Below, in pieces: positions 32,580 to 45,057 of a DNA stretch of 64,000 nucleotides. The number at the start of each line of letters is the position of its first letter. Position 1 is the stretch's first letter. The notes beneath the pieces are model-generated. The model was not told the DNA's origin. It searched no databases and saw only the letters and a program-made list of their open reading frames with translations. The DNA lies in assembly GCA_024180945.1 (NCBI GenBank), contig JAKSGN010000006.1, positions 3,410,001 to 3,474,000 on the forward strand, read 5' to 3'. The position numbers were made by a program, and so were the translations under genes. The DNA comes from Macrophomina tecta. Lineage: Eukaryota > Ascomycota > Dothideomycetes > Botryosphaeriales > Botryosphaeriaceae.

Positions 32580-33632
32580 TTATGCTTCGAGCTTGCCGGC
32601 CACGCCTGATGCGATGCAGCAACCCATGTACGTCAGAATTATCAGGATGAAGCTCCAAAGCTGGAGAGCGATGCGACTTCGTGCCAACTTGGGGTACAGG
32701 AACCACTGGATGGTAAGGCCGACCAGAGCCGCGATGGCTGAGCCGACGACATTCATCGCCTTGCTTCCGAAATACTCTCTTGCAAAGGGATCCATCCCAT
32801 TGGACCGCTCCGAGAGCACCAAAGCCCATACGGCCCCAACCACGCACTCCTCGATGATGAAGATGGCGGCGATCACAGCCAAGAGGATGGTTGTGATGCT
32901 GACTTTCCGCGCACGCTGAAGCAGTGTAAGATCCTCCACACTCTTGTCGAAGCCAGAACCACCCTTCATATATGAGATGTTGCTGTCTGCTGTTGGCAGG
33001 CTTCGGCGTGAGAAGCGAGATGACATGCGTTCCGGTATATCCTTTAACCCGCCTATAAAGCTATTCTTGTTGACATGCCAGCTGAGCCCGTTGTATCGCT
33101 GCGACTCCTTGGGATCGGGAAAGTTGAGGTAGCTGTTGAAGTATCCGCGATCCAGGCTGACTGGGCTTTCCCTGGATTGGCTCATCGGACTCAGGGGGTT
33201 CGAGCGGGTGACAACGTGAGTTACGGTTGTTTCCGATGGTTGCCTTCGGGGGACGCCGTTCTGGTTCAGGAACGAAACCACCGACGAGGAACTGTCGCGC
33301 ACACGGAACTGAGGCCCGGCAGGCGGCGTTTCAACGTAACGAGGGTTGACGAGTCTTGCGGCTTGAGGAGGTGGTCTGATATTTTGAGGAATGTCTGTTG
33401 CTGTGGGATATGTCTGAATAGAAGTGGTGGTGTATTCCGTCTCGCTGAGTGATATGTACGATGCACGCGGACTTTCGTGAGGATCCTGTTGAACGGCGCG
33501 GGCAGGGGGTTGTTGATTCCTTCTCAAGCTCCCTACCCGTCCAGGCATGGCTACGATTGGTCTTGTCTGGCCATTTGCGCCGTAAGCGGTCTGAAGAACG
33601 TTTATAGTGTCGCTAATCTGTCTGGTAGACAT
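32580..33632 (-). CDS. Predicted membrane protein with three C-terminal TM helices
   Basis: Single exon, 350 residues from the ATG at 33632 (MSTRQISDTINVLQ); a longer in-frame ORF to 33764 looks like leader. Residues 1-235 are polar and Ser/Arg/Pro-rich, probably cytosolic. Three hydrophobic helices follow: about 245-272 (ITTILLAVIAAIFIIEECVV), 293-317 (MNVVGSAIAALVGLTIQWFL) and 325-346 (IALQLWSFILIILTYMGCCI). The first carries an embedded E-E-C. I do not recognise the family. Without a signal peptide it would insert by its own helices. Gene-sized frame and clean topology make a real gene likely. Confidence 0.78.
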   Translation of the reverse strand: MSTRQISDTINVLQTAYGANGQTRPIVAMPGRVGSLRRNQQPPARAVQQDPHESPRASYISLSETEYTTTSIQTYPTATDIPQNIRPPPQAARLVNPRYVETPPAGPQFRVRDSSSSVVSFLNQNGVPRRQPSETTVTHVVTRSNPLSPMSQSRESPVSLDRGYFNSYLNFPDPKESQRYNGLSWHVNKNSFIGGLKDIPERMSSRFSRRSLPTADSNISYMKGGSGFDKSVEDLTLLQRARKVSITTILLAVIAAIFIIEECVVGAVWALVLSERSNGMDPFAREYFGSKAMNVVGSAIAALVGLTIQWFLYPKLARSRIALQLWSFILIILTYMGCCIASGVAGKLEA

Positions 33633-36600
33633 CGTCTCTCCCGGAGAGCTTTGAAAGTAGGAATGAATGGCGTGAGTTGAGTCAAAACTGGAGTAAACAA
33701 GAATAAGATTCGACGGGTAGATCAGCAAAGATATGGCAGGCACTGTTCGACCTAGCTTCCGCATAATGTAATGGTGTCCAAAGACAAGGTTTCCTGCTAC
33801 GGTGCCAAGCCAAAGGCTGTAACAACGGTCATGTATGTAAGTTGGCTAGTTTCCCTGGCTGTGGACGCGGGCGGGCCTGCCCTTCGTCCCGCATGTGGCT
33901 TGCTTCTGTTACTTTCCCCGAAAGCCGCGACGGAAATCGACTGGTCGAAGCTTGGCTTAGTGTGCGGATGCGAGTGCTATTTGCGCTTGCCGGTTAGGAA
34001 GACCCTGTCGACACAATCTATCCCGATCCAGGTACTGAGGCTCTGGTACACCGATGAGGCAGTACATGGCAAGGAATACCGTAGGGCATTGCGTTGATCG
34101 AGCAATAAGCTTCTGCTGCTCGTGGTAGCACAGCATCAAGAAGCAAACCTCACCCCCGAAGGTTGGTTGCTGCTGTAGCTATCATTAGCCTCCCACGAAG
34201 CGTAATCGCACTGTTCGTTGTTTTGGTTTCCATCCGTGCGCTTTCAATTAACGCCCGCGAGTTCTCGACGGGCGCGCGAAGGAGGGTGGCTGTCGTGGCC
34301 TCGGATGACAGGCAAGAAGCCGCCGAGATGGCGCATTAACGCTAACTCCTTGTGGAGACTACAAAGGTTTCGAGAGGCGTCAACGAGATGTGAGCAGCTT
34401 GCTTGCCAGCTGCATCATTGGCTTCCAACTGCCGTCTGGCCGATGACAATTCTTTTGAAGCACACTGCTGAAGAACCCGGGATGAATGTCGTCACGACAG
34501 TGCATAGATGGAGGACACGGTGCGGAGAGTGACGGGGGTTTGGAGCGTGAGGCGCAGACGGTGTCAGAGTGAGTGACATTTGATGGAGGTTTGGTGAAAG
34601 ACAAGCCCAACGCCCTCTTGGCCCTGCCCATTTCGCTTAAATTCCCCAACCCGGCTAGCCCAGCACGAGCGCCCCCCTCTCGGCCACGCTGTTACCCTCT
34701 CCTTCGTCTGCAGCCATCAACGTTCCCGGGTTCAGCTTCGGATCACCACGCAAGCGCAAACTTTAAAGATGTTCGCCGTTTCCGGAACTTGCACTCGCCA
34801 TCCTAGGCCCTCATCTTGACACCTCCCTCTTGCTTCGTAGGATTCGGGAGGGTGAGAAGCTACTGGCCAAGCCTGACGCGTCGTCGAATCCTCATCCTAC
34901 CTGTTCCCATGTTGCTCAAAGCACAAGCTGAAGTAGACAGAGCTATCTTCTCAACCATGCTGCGCGATGAAGGGGGAAAGACTATAGTCCATCCGTCAAG
35001 CCAACAAGAAGAAAGCCTCTTTTCTTTGCCGAACTCCGGCTCTGCCCCGACTGCCACAGGTTTCCAGCTAAGGATGTTTTTCCACGAACATACGTGTCGA
35101 TAGGCATGTTTAGCTGGAATCAAATGGAAATCTGGATCGAGTCTGGCGGTGGGCTGCTCCGCGCGAGACGTTGCGCGTCGCCGAGAATCATCACAGCAGT
35201 TTGACGTTCACGAAAGACACCACATACTGCAGAGAAGCCTCGAACTCGACCTGCGCTCCAGGACCTCACGTATCTACTGTCATGGGGCCCATTTGCATTG
35301 AGTTTGAATGCTTGCGGTGTATCTCTCGTTGTGTATGCGAACCCCAGAGCATGTTTAGGAGACGACAGACATGGTTCGGGCACGAATACAGTAATTAGAT
35401 ACGTAACTGATGCGACACTTTTAATATTCATAGGCAACACCCATCATTTGCATCCTGAAGTTCAAGTATTGCGCTCTGCAGCTGTAGGGGGTGCATCTCA
35501 TCGAACGTTGTCACTACCGGTGAGTGGCCCACAAAACGTCGAAGCATGAGCCATTAATCGTGCTGCTGGCTTTCTCTTACGCGATCAAATGGGCTTGTAG
35601 GACGTGATCATCACTCCACGAATGATATCAACGCCTCGAGGTGGGACGGAGAGCGTGAGGGCAAAGTTTCAAGGGCCATTTGCTGCCTTGACAGGACATA
35701 TTTGAGTAGAAATATGCTCTTGTACACCGCGAAATTAATCATCGATATAGATACGGAGGTGAATCCCGAGCATCGTGATGTTCCCTCGGTTGGGCGGAGG
35801 GATCATCCGAGCTTCGACGGACGGAGATTCCGAGATCCATTAGTCGCCAATACACGCACGCGTGTGGGTTTCCTGGTGGCTGGAGGTCAATCACACCTCC
35901 CAGAGTCTATTACCAAGGTAAATAGTATCTCGAAATCATCGCGGTGTCATTGAATGGGCGCCATTCTTCGCAAGAGACTTGGCAATGTGAGTGCGCGCGA
36001 ATCCACGTTGATCAAATGCCTCCTTGCTTTCGGATGGCACGAGACTCGGTCGATACAAACGTTTCACTCGTACTGCTTCCCAACCCTTGGTACCGAATTG
36101 TCCACTCAGAAGCTCCTGTGCGCCTTAAGATTTCAGACGGTGAAGATCATGCTGGATGGCCGCCTCTCACATATGCAGCGCCATCAGCTCTGAGATCTAA
36201 CGGCTTCCCAAATAATTGGCCTGGTTCTGCGGCTATCACGCTGCTTTACAAATTCGCCAAAGACGGGGATGACTGTGCTGAAGTGGTGAGAACTGTATGG
36301 GCATACGTACGTCATGTAAGCGGCGATTTAAGGAAATAATTACTAGGCATGCTAACAGCAGGGAAGGCGTTGATCACAGGCCGGCGGCGATTGGTCACAA
36401 CAGCAGCAGGGTGATTTATTGCCTAGCGCGCGACGCGTGGGCAAGGCGTTGGTAATCACAGGCGCCATCTGCGACACACCGCAGCTCAGCCATCGACAAC
36501 GCCATAGAAGCTAAATCTCGCAAAAGAGTGCGCTGACAGGGACAGCGGAAGGCGGCCTACTGCAGGGAGAAGCCACGGGGATGCTTCGTAGAATTCCTCA

Positions 36601-37534
36601 CTGCGCCGGTCAAGGATTGTTCTTCTGGGATTAGCTGCAGCCGAGCCGGGGCAGAAAAAGATGTGCTGGCCAGGCCTGTTGGGGCAGCGGGCTAACGCGA
36701 AGGGGCAGCGGGGAAGTCGCGAACGGCGTGGACTTGGCGCGGTCGCTCCGCAGTCGGCACGGCAGTCCGCTTGTTCGCTGCCTACTCCGACGCAACAAAC
36801 AATCCCAATCCCGATCGTCGTCGGCCACGATGACTCCAGCACGCTGCTTTCGAACACGCGCGTAAAAAAAAAAAAAAAAAAGAAAAGAAAAGGCTCACAC
36901 GATCTCGAGCCGAGTGCACGCTCGCCGCGTTGTTGCACCAATGACGCCTGCACCCGCCCTAACGGCCGTCTCCAGGCAAGGAGGCTTGGTGATGCAACAG
37001 AGACCTCGCAACCATGGCATCGTGTAGGGCTGAGGTTTGTCAGAGCAGGATATGTCAGCGAGTGAGCCCTGGGCTGTGGCTTGAGTGTAGGGCGTCAACT
37101 CGACAGGCGGCCGAGTCAGACGAGCACCTTGCGGGCCGTCGAGTGCAGCCCGCGGCGTCGCCTAGGGCGCGGCTTGCTGCTCCGCTTGTCAACCTCTCTG
37201 CGCGCCCTGCCACGCCCTGTTCAGTCAATGGTGTCCCAAAAATGTCGGCCTGCGGTGACTCAGATTGTCGCCGCACATGCAGCCCGCCCTTGCCCTTCTG
37301 GCCAGCATCCAAGTCTCCTTATAAGATACGTCTGCCGCCCGACGGGCCCCTCATCTCCACCCCCAGATTCAATCAGAATAGGCAGCTACAAGAGAACGTG
37401 CTCCTCTTTACCCGAACTACGGCGTCCCGTCGCCTCCCTCACCCAACTCGCCCACCGCAAAACGCGGCTGCACCAGCCATCCTTTGTTTGAATTTTCCCT
37501 TGCTCCACGCCCATCTGCTGCCGTTCCCCTCGCC
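33633..37534. other. Long intergenic stretch, no gene recognised
   Basis: About 3.9 kb, the longest gap here. It holds the upstream region of the three-TM gene and, at the far end, the C/T-rich promoter of the arrestin gene. Small ORFs (such as 35944-36339) show no domain and no pseudogene fragments of known families were seen. An A-run lies at about 36865-36881. Confidence 0.5.
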
Positions 37535-39270
37535 ATGGCCCGTCGTACCTCTTCGTCCGCCATATCTTCGTACGCTCCGTCACTTGCGAATAGCGCCATA
37601 TCAATTAAGATGCGCAACTTCGCCATGCAAGGCAAGCCCATCATCGACATCTCACTCAAGGGCGAGCACGGCCCTCACGGCAGCTATATCTCCTCGTTCT
37701 CCACCATGGACACGTTGGAAGGCGAGGTGGCTATCACAGCCCCGCACGATACCAGGTTCGATGACATAGAGATTTGTTTTGTCGGTACGTAGCGTCTCGA
37801 GCCCTACCAAGCCTTGACCCGTCTCCCCGGCTGACCATCAATCCTTATCGCAGGCACAAGCGAAACCTTCGTCGGTACGATGCCTTGATAGACTTTTGCC
37901 GAGCCTTGAGCTGACCTGAAATCACAGACAAATTCAGCACAGCCCCGACCACAATGTCTTCGCGATCCGATGCCTCCCATGTGTTCCTCAAACTTCACCA
38001 GCCCATCGACGAATCGACACTACCAATGCCGCGCATCGCTGAGGCAGGCCGCACCTACAGGTTTCCCTTCACTTTTGTCATTCCCACACAGCTTCTTCCC
38101 AAGGCATGCCAGCGTTACTCCAACGATCAGATCCGCGCAGCACACCTGCAGTTGCCTCCCAGCATGGGTGACACCTCCATTTCCGGCCACGGCGGCAAGC
38201 TCCTCGACGACCTCACACCAGAGATGGCAAGGATCTCATATGCAATCAAGGTCTTGATCACGCGCGAGCGAGACACGGACGGCAAGATCGTCACGCTGGT
38301 TGATAAGAGTAAGAAAGTGCGCGTGAAGCCTGCCGTTGACGAGCAGCCACCTCTTGTCGTAGGATCCAACGATGCCGACTACCGTCTTAGGCAGGAAAAG
38401 ACAATCCGCAAGGGCGTCTTCAAGGGGAAGCTGGGCAAGCTGGTTATGGAGACGCAGCAGCCACGTAGCCTGCGCATTCCTGGCGCTCGCTCGGCAGACA
38501 ACTGCCCTATCACAACGTCAGCGAAGGTCGTCCTGCGCTTCGACCCCGCCGATGAGAACTGCCAGCCGCCAAGGCTGGGCGGCCTCAGCAGCAAGCTCAA
38601 GGTCATGACCTACTACGCCACAACGCCACGCCGCGAGTTCCCAAGGCGCGAACAGACTCTCCTCGACATATCCCAGGGATACTACGCGGAAACTCTACCG
38701 CTCTCATCGCGATGCATGTCTGCCGCGCAATGGACCAAGCACACCCCCACCGCAGCAGAAGTCGCGGCTGCCTCCAACCCTGCTATCACGCGCCGTGACT
38801 CGGGCATCAGCGACTGCTCCGATTCCTCGAATGGCAAAAACAACATTCCGGAGCCATCTGAGTCGTATGCAGGCCGCACTTACTACACCGCCAACCTCCT
38901 CATCCCGATTGAGCTGCCCACCAACAAGACCTTCGTCCCGACCTTCCACTCTTGCCTCATCTCCAGGGTCTATCGTCTGGACCTGTCGCTTTCCATCTCA
39001 ACGACCACCTCCCTAAGTCTCAAAGTGCCGCTCCAAGTCACGGCTGACAGCAGCGAGGAAGGCGCTTCCGAGCGCGCCGAGCGCGACGCCAGCCAAGCCC
39101 TGCAGCGGGAGGCCGAGGCTGCCATGCACGAGGTTTTTGCTCCCAGGAGCGTTGCTCCGCCGACGGTGGATTTCCCAAGCACAGGGGCCGCCCCGCCTGG
39201 CTACGAGGACAGCGCTCTAGCGTCGACGCGCGGGACTGGTCTGGAGACGAGGATAAGGGTGATGGGTTGA
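37535..39270 (+). CDS. Alpha-arrestin (ART-like ubiquitin-ligase adaptor)
   Basis: Three exons: 37535-37784, 37854-37874 (21 nt), 37928-39270; 537 residues. Introns are 69 and 53 nt, all junctions phase 1. The tiny second exon encodes only TSETFV and shared codons at its ends. The N-terminal arrestin half shows GKPIIDISLKGE and LEGEVAITAPHDTRFDDIEICFVGTSETFVDKF; the central and C-terminal arrestin strands follow (AGRTYRFPFTFVIP, ISYAIKVLITRE, VVLRFDP, YYTANLLIPIELP). A PPxY motif, P513-P514-G515-Y516, near the C-terminus is the expected docking site for a NEDD4/Rsp5 ligase. Alpha-arrestins direct endocytosis of nutrient transporters. A Ser/Asp cluster (RRDSGISDCSDSSNG) may be a phosphorylation region. 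Which cargo it serves is unknown. Confidence 0.9.
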
Positions 39271-41513
39271 TTTGTTGTTGCGGTGCAAGACTGGTTGGCA
39301 ATTTACTTGCCCTTTTCCTCTGATGAAAATCTCTTTAATTGTGGGTTTCCTGGAGCTCATTGTCAATTATGGTGGAGAAGGAAACGAAATCGGACACAGT
39401 GATGCAAAGCATGGTGGTTCCAGTGGATCGAGGTTGCACGAAAGGGTCAAGGAAAAATCAAAATTGTACGGCATGAAGGGAAAGGAGTCTGGATTGCTTT
39501 TACGCATGGGTTTACGAAAGTTCTCTTTGTTTGCTGACTTACATCGGCCGAGGATACCCTTAAAATACCCGCAGTTTATTTAGAATGTTTAATCAGAAGT
39601 GTTATTCCTTTCCTCACCTCTCCAGGTTATGGGGTAGTGAGCATGCGGATTCGATACAGTCGTCATTATCAACTTTTCTGTTCAAGAACACGTTGAGCCG
39701 AGAGTTCATCCTATTGTGCATAGTCTTGCTTTGTTCTTCGAACCGCTGTCGGCGTCCCAAAGTCGGAAATTTCCAGAAGCGGAAGTACGACTAGGGGGAA
39801 TGACTTCTGACGCGGGGAGCTCCCGTGGACCCCTACTTGCACTCCGTCCTGAGATCTGACCTCAAAGTGGTCCTTCTTCCTCGATTTCCGTTACCTGCAT
39901 CCTTCTTTTTCCTGTCATCTCAAGACTCAACGTCACGCGTATCAGACCCGCATCCCGGTCATGGTGTCGCAACGACCTCGCGCAGTTGCACGCTTGTGGC
40001 TGATGACTGTACGGAAGATTACGCCCAACAGCAAAGATTAGTGGATAGACCAAATGATCATGTATTTAATAGTTGCGCGTCTGCACCGTGCACCAACCCC
40101 AGAACCGCTCTGCGACGCTTTTGCGATCCGGAGCCGCCTCCATTGGCGTTTTCAGATGGTCGGGCACGCAGCCATGTCGGCGCCGTAGGACGTAGGAAGC
40201 GCCATTCTTGACGTCTGGGTAGGAGCCAGCGTACCGATCCATTTAGGCCGCGTACTTTGGCTTTAAATATAAGATCCGGAAAGAACAGTCAGGAGAATGC
40301 GTCGTCCTCCACGTCTCGCCATGACGACACGCCGCCAAAATATGCTGCGGCCCTGAAGTCCTGTCTTCGTCGATCCGGTATTCAGAGAAGATATCCGTCA
40401 TTCTTCTTCTCTTCTCTCTGCTCCGTATATCGTTTGATTTGAATCGACGGTATCAGCCGGCGCCTCTGACTCGTCTGATTTGAGAAGTTTGGTGGCGTTG
40501 CTCACCGACAGATTGATTTCCATGAATTAATTCTTTCGCATCCTTTCCTTTACAATAGCCAACTTTCCCTCCCTTCTTTCTCTATCATTCTTTCTTTTTT
40601 CTCACATTAGTTCCGGAGGCTTGACGAGACAGACGCATTGCGAGGGCACTGTTGCGTCTGTCTCGTGACATGATTCAGTGAACTTTTAGCTGACACGTGG
40701 GAAGCTTTCCGAACTGCATATGCGGCCTTCAACATACCAAGTGACTCAGTGCTTGTGCAGTGACCCATACACTTGTTGCGCCAGCGCACCGTGCGGAACC
40801 AGCGCTCTTTAAGGTGTGATGAAAACCACCGTCTTCTCCAATGAGACCGTAGAGTATTGCGATAGGAGCTTCCAGGTTCCGCGATCCCCGAAGAGATGCT
40901 CCTGCCGACAACCGACACCGTAGCTGAATCGCGAAAGTACGTATGGCCGACTCACTACCTGCACACCTAACCCCGAGTACTAGAGGGATGACTCAATGCG
41001 AGGCTTACTTAGCGTCTCCCAACTCAACTTTCAGCCGCAAAGAATCCCGTTGAAAGGAAGAAAGGAAAAGGCAAAGAAAGCCTACAAAGCGGTCGCAGGG
41101 CTTTAAGAACATCCGCCCTCGCAACATGTGGAAAAATTCGGGGTTTCGGCGAAAGTGGCCAGAGCTGATAAAATACCCGGCGTACCGTAGAACCCCGAGT
41201 CCCCCCCACACGGACCATTTCGGCATAGGCGGACCCTGGGGGGGCCCAGATGCTTTGCATTTCCCTGTACATCTGCGAAAACAAGACATATATGGTCCGA
41301 TAACCTAAATCCTCACCGCGTGCGCAATCTACGGGCTTGGAAAAGAGCGCGTTTCTCAATTTCCTGATACGTGTTCAGTGTGCCTTTCTCGGGGGGCCGT
41401 ACGGAGTAGGAATTCGCCCGTAAAAGGACAACAGATTCTCCGTACTCGGGTCCCGAGGGGACGATTTGGAAAGACCAGAACCCCATTTCGCGCGCGCACA
41501 AAACGCTCCTGTT
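39271..41513. other. Intergenic, no gene recognised
   Basis: About 2.2 kb between the arrestin stop and the AflR-like factor. The middle part is AT-rich. Short ORFs only, no family motifs. Confidence 0.5.
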
Positions 41514-42866
41514 ATGTATATGCACACGCAGACGCCTTCTTCCTCCGGAGATTTGTCGCCCAAGAAGACGGAGAGTAAAACGACAACAACGGCAGCAGAA
41601 ACAACAATAATGCCGCGTGTCATCAAAGAAGAGAAGGCAGGGAAAGAAAGGCGATCCTGCGAGAATTGCTACAGATCCAAGGTAAAATGCGCATCGGAAG
41701 GGCCCGGCCCCTGCATCCGCTGCAAAGACCGCGACACCATCTGCGTGAGGGGGTACCAGAAGCCGCTGGGACGCACGCCGGGCGTTCGCAACAGGAAGAA
41801 GAGGAAGAGCAAGGAAAATGAGGAGAGAGCAGCACCAAGAACGCCGGCGACATCGACTTCCAGCGGGAGCACGACTCCCACGGCCATGCCGGCGGGCGAA
41901 GTATTCGCCACAGATGGCCACCACCATCATCACCACCAACTCTTCACCACCGACTTCAACTTCGGCGAGTTTCTCAGACCCGCCAGCGAGCCCGACGCCT
42001 TCTTCAACAACTGCGACATCTCGCCCTTGGCCGGCGCGCCCTGGCAGCAGCAGGAAGAAGAAGACGCGGCGTCGCCCTCCACATCCGCAACGCCAGCGAG
42101 CTCAGCATCCGCCCTGTACTCTTCCTCCCCACCATCCGCGGCGTCCACAACAGCCACAACCGCCGGGACAGACATCGCCCGCGCACAACCACCACCAACA
42201 ACAAACACCGCGCTCCCTACTCCCTTCAGCCTCGACATGACGACCGCCTTCTTCACCGGCAGCGCCGACGACCTCTTCGACCACCTGCCCTGCACGTGCA
42301 AAGAGTCCATCACGCGCGCCATCACCACCGTGCACGACACCCAGGAGCAGCGGGATAATAACCCCGCCAATCCTAGTTCCAACTCCAGCCCCACCGCCCA
42401 AGGCCTCGACCACCTCCTCGCCGCCAACAAAGCCTCCCTCGCCACCATCACCGCCTACCTCGACTGCCTCAGCATCCACGACGCCTCCCTCGTGCTGCTA
42501 GTATGCCACCTGCTCCAAAAGATGCTATCGCTCTATCAAGACGCGTGGTTCGCGACAACAGCCGCCTTCTCCTCCACCGCCACCGCCTCCTCCTCCTTCG
42601 CCGCACCACCCAACTTCTTCCTAGAAGAACAAAGCCAGCCAGGAGGAGGCCTGACCATCACCTTCGGACGGTATGAGCTCAGCGGGGAAGACGCGCAGGC
42701 GCTAGCGCGGCAGATCGTGCTGCTGGACGCGACCAAGATCGGGGGCGTGCTGCGGCGGCTGGAGGAGGGAGACGCGATATACGGCGATACTGGGAACACG
42801 CTGGGTGTACTGAGGCGGTCGTTGAAGCAGGAATTGAAGCGCCTGAAAGATAGGTTGAGCGCGTAG
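41514..42866 (+). CDS. Zn2Cys6 transcription factor, AflR-like
   Basis: Single exon, 450 residues from the ATG at 41514. The zinc cluster has ligands C49, C52, C59, C67, C70 and C77 (SCENCYRSKVKCASEGPGPC and IRCKDRDTICV), followed by a basic linker (NRKKRKSK) suited to nuclear import. Residues 101-250 are Ser/Thr/Pro-rich with a run of six His at 136-141. The C-terminal region has a helical block (LDHLLAANKASLATITAYLDCL, then ASLVLLVCHLLQKMLSLYQDAWF) and a tail FGRYELSGEDAQALARQIVLLDATKIGGVLRRL, a layout like the AflR domain of secondary-metabolite regulators. Target genes are unknown; no biosynthetic core gene is in the window. Confidence 0.87.
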   Translation: MYMHTQTPSSSGDLSPKKTESKTTTTAAETTIMPRVIKEEKAGKERRSCENCYRSKVKCASEGPGPCIRCKDRDTICVRGYQKPLGRTPGVRNRKKRKSKENEERAAPRTPATSTSSGSTTPTAMPAGEVFATDGHHHHHHQLFTTDFNFGEFLRPASEPDAFFNNCDISPLAGAPWQQQEEEDAASPSTSATPASSASALYSSSPPSAASTTATTAGTDIARAQPPPTTNTALPTPFSLDMTTAFFTGSADDLFDHLPCTCKESITRAITTVHDTQEQRDNNPANPSSNSSPTAQGLDHLLAANKASLATITAYLDCLSIHDASLVLLVCHLLQKMLSLYQDAWFATTAAFSSTATASSSFAAPPNFFLEEQSQPGGGLTITFGRYELSGEDAQALARQIVLLDATKIGGVLRRLEEGDAIYGDTGNTLGVLRRSLKQELKRLKDRLSA

Positions 42867-43353
42867 TGGAAAATTATACGCGGGTAATAAAGAAAAATTA
42901 AATATTAAATGGACGTATTGTTTTGGTCTCACTTTTAGCGCATGGAAGGAGTCCGTATATCCAGAGGTCAGAGGTGATAATGTGAATGCTGTGATTGAGT
43001 CATATCCCGAAGACTTGGTGAATACTTTCGGACAATTAATGCACACACGAACAGATCACCTCAGGTCGAACTCTTAGTCATCGTTGTATCACTCCATCCA
43101 TGTACATTGCTCTTGATCTATGTGATCGTCTACAGGATATCTCGTCTATGCTCAGCAAAACCTACTGGGCGTGGCCCCTGTTCACAATCAGCATCTGTAC
43201 TGCCTTTGCTTATGTCGTAAATAACTTACACATGTATGCCATCGCCTTCGATAGAGCCAGTCCTAATATGGGTGTGGTGAGGTATTTTCTTCACGCCACG
43301 GTGCCTGGAATGCCATTAGCATGGTTATGTTCGACAGCCAACTCTCCATGGAC
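42867..43353. other. Convergent 3' flanks
   Basis: 487 AT-richer bases between the stops of the AflR-like gene (+) and the aminotransferase (-). No gene seen. Confidence 0.5.
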
Positions 43354-45057
43354 TTACTTCAGAACAATACGCTCGATAGCGTCCATACCCATCTTAAGGG
43401 TCTCCATCCTCGGACCGTAAGAAAGACGGACAAAGTGGTGGCAGGGCGAATCGAAGAGATCACGACGCCTACTAGGGTTGAGGTCAAAGAAGATACCAGG
43501 CACAACAATGACCTTCTCGCTCAAACATTCGTTGAAGAAGTTCAGACCGTCGTTAATGGCCATGGGGAGGTTGCTGAGGTCCAGCCAGAGGTAGAAGGTC
43601 GAGTTAGGCACATCCTCGTCGGGGATCAGGAAGCCCATCTCACGGAGACGGCCGATGACGTAGTCACGCTTCATCCTGAAGTGAGTCTGCAGAGCGCGCA
43701 TCTCGTGGCGGACCTTGGTGGGCTCCAGCATCTGGACGGCGGCCTCCTGGAAAGGAACGTTGGTACCACCGTCGAGGTAAGAACCGCAGGATCCGATGGC
43801 CTTGATGAACTCCTTGGGACCGACAATCCAGGCGACACGCCACCCAGGAAGACGGAAGCGCTTGGTAAGACCATCGATGATCAAGACATCATCCTCGTCA
43901 ACATCGACGACGTTATCCGCGGCAGAAATCACGGTGCCATCGCAGTCGGTCGTGTAGTTGTAACCGCCTAAATCACGCAAGTCAGAAATATGCTCCACTC
44001 AGCCCCCTCGGCATGAAGCTTACAGTAGAACTCGTCCATGATCAGAGTGGCCCTCTCACGGCAGATGTCCTGAATCTGGGCAAGCTCCGGGTTGGTCATA
44101 ACCTGGCCGGTAGGGTTACGCGGATTCGAGGTCAGAATGACGGAGGTACCACGGGCAATTTCCTCAGCAATCTTCTCCGGGTGGATGTGGTAATTGTCGT
44201 CGCGAGACAGAGGGATGGGGATGGAGGAGAAGTTCTTGAAAAGCGACAACATTTCATTGTACGCGGTGTAGTCGGGGATGAAGAAGGAGAGGTAGCTGTT
44301 TCCCAGGACAGCGGCGATACGGATCAGACCGGCACGGCCGCCAGGGACAATGCAGACGTTCTCCCAAGTGTACTTGCTCGGCCTGTTCTGCCTGTGGTGC
44401 TCATTGTAGAGGTTGGCGACAGCCTCGCGCAGCGGCTTGATGCCGGCAGTCGGGCCATACTCGCGGCCACCCAGTGTGATGTCGATATTGTGGGGGCGCT
44501 CAAAGCAGCCTTCGATTTCGTCGTCGACTTCAGGGGCGCCCTGGCCCAGGTTGGCCCAGGACTCGGGGTCTTCGAGGTAGCCCTTCTCGTAGGCGCGCTC
44601 AGAGGTCCAGACGACGCCGGTGGAGGCCCTGGTTGCGTCGAGACCAGCGTGGACCTAAAGGCGATCACCGTGTTAGCCTCGCTTCCCTGGGATGCAGACG
44701 GCATGCACAATCACCTTGTGGCCAGCGTGGTAATTTCTGAACTGGCGATGAGCCTGAGAGTTCAGCTCTGTGGCAATGATCAGCGGGCTGCACGCGTGGG
44801 CATCGGAAACCAAATGGTGGGGGAAATGGTTGCTGGGGTTGGCGAGTCTGCGCGTCGGAAAGCGCGCTAGACCCTGCGGCGGAGCAGAAAAATGCAGACT
44901 GCAGCTCCAATTGCGGTCCTGCAATGCCACGGCCGCGTGCCCGACAGCCTGCACCGCCTGCCGCTGCGGAAAGTAGAAGTAGCGTACCAGACTCAGTCTT
45001 GCTGGTCGAGAAGCGACGGTCACGGCCGAAGCTGGTGGATTGCCTGCGGTTGGCCAT
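43354..45057 (-). CDS. PLP-dependent aminotransferase, class I/II
   Basis: Four exons (complement): 45057-44988, 44767-44715, 44654-44024, 43967-43354; 455 residues. Introns are 220, 60 and 56 nt. For the long first intron the acceptor is ...GCCACAG at 44768; the nearby CTCAG would break the frame. Fold type I features: GREYGPTAG near 104-112, N221-P222-T223-G224 in SNPRNPTGQV, D248 in IMDEFY (contacts the pyridine nitrogen) and the Schiff-base K287 in DGLTKRFRLPGWRVAW. The protein starts MANRRQSTSF with a basic Ser-rich leader, perhaps cytosolic or mitochondrial. Substrate is not evident. The C-terminus (LSYGPRMETLKMGMDAIERIV) is normal, so the gene looks intact. Confidence 0.92.

Noticed and set aside
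43321..43971. 216-residue plus-strand ORF
   Set aside because: Antisense to the last aminotransferase exon, which carries the PLP lysine motif.
44716..44767. Acceptor CTCAG near 44757 for intron 1 of the aminotransferase
   Set aside because: It would put exon 2 in the wrong phase for the exon 3 frame; the acceptor 10 bases upstream keeps the frame.
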